Assembly: GCA_948815685.1 (NCBI GenBank)
Contig: CAQJOC010000009.1
Span: 1 to 7,964, forward strand
DNA: 7,964 bases
Reading direction: 5' to 3'
DNA from: an uncultured Eubacteriales bacterium
GTDB lineage: Bacteria; Bacillota; Clostridia; Oscillospirales; Acutalibacteraceae
The position numbers and the translations under genes are program-made. Shown here in pieces: positions 6,436 to 7,964 of this stretch. Numbering within the stretch: position 1 is the stretch's first letter; every line of letters begins with the position of its first letter. A model generated the notes under the pieces. It was not told the DNA's origin. It made no database searches and saw only the letters and a list, made by a program, of their open reading frames with translations.

Positions 6436-7505
6436 TTACTTAAGGACAGACAATAAAGCAGTTTGAGGATCAGAGAAAAGAGAAGAGGTCCGGAAGGCTT
6501 GCCAAAGCTTAATGGTATTATTAATCCTCTTTTCAGACTTAGAGACAACTTTAGTACGGCGAGTGAAACGGGCGAGATCATTACAAATATCGCTATTATC
6601 ACGCTCAATAGCGATAGTGTGTTTTTTAACAAAATATATCTTTTTGTGGCAAGACCTTAGGGCCTGTTCACACGAAAATTTTTGGAATAAAATTTAGCGT
6701 GTTTTCAAAAATATATAATGCAAATTTTACAAAAAATTTAGAAAACTAAATGGATATTTTTTTTCGACTAAAGTACATTTTATAGCCCTAAAAATTAAAT
6801 AATTTTACTGTGGAATTTTTCGTATAAAGGCCCTATAAAAAGCATTCTAAGAATCTGTATAAAAAGTGCAGGCTTTCAGATATTTTACTTTTGCGTATAG
6901 TCTCTTAAAGGTTTTTGCGGACCTGGAACCCGTAACCCATGCTATCATTTCATTTTTGGCCCTGTCGAAAGCCTTGATTACCCACAGTTTACGTTTTTTT
7001 TATAGAAAATGCTACATCTCATCAAATTCTATTTCTTTCACGTCATCTTTAATTTTAGAAAACACCTCACAAAGATCAGCTTTGAAATTTTAATAACTCT
7101 GACAAATATAATTTTAGCCCCATATCAATGAAATTATTGTAATTAAATGAATATTTATGTCGAGTTATTACATAAATATAACGAGAGATAGGATATTAAA
7201 TTGGTACTACTTAATTTTTGTGCGGTGTTTCCTTTATAATCCGGTAACTTTTTTGCTGCTTCATTAGTCCATCTGTATACTAGTGATTGGCACATACCAA
7301 ATATTTTTGCTATTTTATTTATTGACATTTTTCCTGTCACATACAGCATGCTACACTTCACTTTCCTTGCTTTTATTTTTTCATTTGTCTTTCTGTCACC
7401 CTCTATAAAATTACATCCGCATTCCTTGCATAAATACTTTTGGTTTCCTCTTGCTTTTCCATTTTTTACATATTTTTCACTTCCAGATTTTTTGTATTTT
7501 ATCAT
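6436..7505 (-). pseudogene. IS1-family transposase pseudogene, interrupted by a nested element
   Basis: Reading on the minus strand, the N-terminal zinc-ribbon and helix-turn-helix part (YVKNGKARGNQKYLCKECG, then KIAKIFGMCQSLVYRW) starts at ATG 7505. The DDE core follows: EIEFDEM (first D) near 7020, FYTDS (second D) near 6855, and HTIAIERDNSD (E) near 6605, ending in ARFTRRTKVVSKS and TAA 6436-6438. All three catalytic residues remain, but the gene is dead. TAG replaces the Trp codon after DEM (7012-7014), TAA lies at 7000-7002, TAG replaces Trp after TDS (6847-6849), stops separate the N-terminal and DDE parts, and the first zinc pair CxxC is changed to Y and S. A run of six A's lacks one base (near 6622-6632), shifting the frame before KKHT. 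A 174-bp insert splits the frame at NAFY/KVLP. Standard IS1 transposase domain order otherwise holds. Confidence 0.87.
6660..6833. mobile_element. 174-bp MITE-like element nested in the IS1 transposase
   Basis: The left end GGGCCTGTTCACACGAAAA (from 6660) and the right end read inward on the minus strand, GGGCCTTTATACGAAAAA (from 6833), form imperfect terminal inverted repeats of about 18 bases. TA flanks both sides (6658-6659 and 6834-6835). The interior is AT-rich and non-coding. Deleting the element plus one TA gives NAFYKVLPQKRY in the surrounding transposase, the expected IS1 sequence between the second D and the final E; this confirms both borders to the base. The size, ends and lack of a gene match a miniature inverted-repeat element mobilised in trans. 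TA target use is typical of IS630/Tc1 relatives, but the parent family is not identified. Confidence 0.78.
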
Positions 7506-7506
7506 T

Positions 7507-7528
7507 CTAATCACGAAGGAGTGATTAG
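7507..7528. repeat. 8-bp stem hairpin abutting the IS1 transposase start
   Basis: CTAATCAC (7507-7514) and GTGATTAG (7521-7528) are perfectly complementary around the loop GAAGGA. On the plus strand it is followed by TTTTCC, so it could be a weak terminator. On the minus strand it ends one base before ATG 7505. A hairpin in that position could limit translation of transcripts entering from outside, as known for other insertion sequences; here this is inference. Confidence 0.5.
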
Positions 7529-7591
7529 TTTTCCTTACTCTTTTCATTTCTTGTCTGTTATTTTATGATAAATCTCAAAAATCAATTAAAA

Positions 7592-7832
7592 CACGACCAA
7601 AAAATGGATCAACTGAGTTTGTTTGAACCAAGAGACCCTTTTAAGGGTAATAAGTAAAAGATGCGTGGCTATCAGGCCAAACAATAGAACCACTCGCAAT
7701 GCGGATGGATATTTATTGTAGACTTTTTTCTTTTGGCCATTTATATTACCTCCAAATTTTGTGATTATATCTTTACTCCTCTTTGAAGGTTTACACAAAT
7801 TTGGGGATATTCCCGCTATAGTCAAATAACGT
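7592..7832 (-). other. Unidentified coding-like remnant with a good ribosome binding site
   Basis: On the minus strand GGAGGT (7748-7753) lies seven bases before ATG 7738-7740, which opens a 22-codon frame (MAKRKKSTINIHPHCEWF...) closed by TGA 7672-7674. In the next frame the sequence continues as SGSIVWPDSHASFTYYP, a stop, then LLVQTNSVDPFFGRVLIDF and a stop. These strings have ordinary protein composition, which suggests a frameshifted and truncated gene, but I do not recognise the family. The 79-codon frame at 7586-7825 over the same bases is equally unassigned. The IS1 element may have landed in or beside this gene. Confidence 0.3.
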
Positions 7833-7964
7833 TTATTTGAAAGTTTTCATTTCTTTTCTTATAAACGTACCATAGTAGATTAACGTAGAATATTTTAAAA
7901 TTCGCATATCTCCGCTGATGAGATCCCACAGCACAACCAAATTAAATATAAAATAATGGTATAG
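7833..7964 (-). CDS. Open frame entering from the window edge, unidentified
   Basis: A minus-strand frame is open from the last base of the window to TAA 7833-7835, giving 43 residues (NLVVLWDLISGDMRILKYS... to MKTFK). No motif is recognisable. In DNA this AT-rich an open stretch of this size is only mildly unusual, so it may be a gene end or chance. Confidence 0.22.
   Translation of the reverse strand, partial: LYHYFIFNLVVLWDLISGDMRILKYSTLIYYGTFIRKEMKTFK

Larger units (their letters stand above)
6365..7591 (-). mobile_element. Decayed IS1-family insertion sequence
   Basis: The element is defined by the IS1-type transposase remnant inside it. Possible ends are an imperfect inverted repeat: TTTTAAATTGATTT at 6365-6378 and, read on the minus strand, TTTTAATTGATTT at 7591-7579 (13 of 14 positions with one gap). 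No 8-9 bp target duplication flanks these ends, so the borders are tentative. Without the nested 174-bp element the IS would be about 1.05 kb, longer than the classical 0.77-kb IS1. Confidence 0.5.

Noticed and set aside
6384..6697. Open frames at 6384-6632 (minus) and 6463-6697 (plus)
   Set aside because: The real signal in this stretch is the IS1 transposase C-terminus in another minus-strand frame; these frames are shadows.
7012..7014. UAG recoding, because two TAG codons replace Trp in the IS1 transposase
   Set aside because: TAG ends rqcH normally, and the same transposase also carries a TAA, a frameshift and an insertion, so decay explains it.
7505..7547. ATG 7545-7547 as the IS1 transposase start
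   Set aside because: The extra 14 residues would be coded through the hairpin and do not resemble the family N-terminus; ATG 7505 lies directly before the zinc-ribbon region.

Overview
The window looks like chromosomal DNA of an AT-rich, Gram-positive-type bacterium of the Bacillota, probably Clostridia-like. The evidence is a compact trmK / NIF3-like / rqcH gene set typical of that phylum, purine-rich ribosome binding sites, and a secreted lysozyme of a clostridial architecture. All three standard stop codons close intact genes (TAA, TGA, TAG), so there is no sign of a recoded stop. Three intact housekeeping genes sit beside long stretches of decayed transposon DNA. That pattern suits a genome that has had, or is having, insertion-sequence expansion and decay, such as a host-restricted lineage; this last point is inference.

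Layout. Positions 1-209 hold a possible C-terminal scrap of an upstream gene and a leader with a weak promoter. Positions 210-3772 hold a tight plus-strand operon: trmK (tRNA A22 N1-methyltransferase), a NIF3/YqfO-like dinuclear-metal protein that overlaps trmK by 11 bases and starts with TTG, and rqcH (ribosome quality control, alanine tailing), 13 bases further on. Positions 3773-4503 hold a decayed IS5-type transposase (minus strand) and AT-rich palindromic DNA with no gene. Positions 4504-6054 (minus) encode an exported GH24 lysozyme with an Ig-like (BIG2) domain and an SH3b domain, driven by a good extended -10 promoter at about 6089-6118. Positions 6055-6435 are intergenic, with a perfect 20-bp palindrome.

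Positions 6365-7591 are a dead IS1-family element (transposase on the minus strand). A second, non-coding element of 174 bp (6660-6833) with imperfect terminal inverted repeats and a TA duplication has landed inside it. Removing that element plus one TA restores the transposase reading frame, so the nested insertion can be read directly from the sequence. Positions 7592-7964 contain more broken, coding-like DNA that I could not identify.

Functionally, the operon joins tRNA modification with rescue of stalled 50S-nascent-chain complexes. The NIF3-like protein's reaction is not firmly known. The lysozyme is a separate unit that would act on peptidoglycan outside the membrane. I found no tRNA, rRNA, CRISPR array, riboswitch or new multi-gene system. 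The items most worth following up are the nested MITE-like element and the unusual lysozyme, which has a split catalytic domain, many cysteines and a long basic N-terminus.
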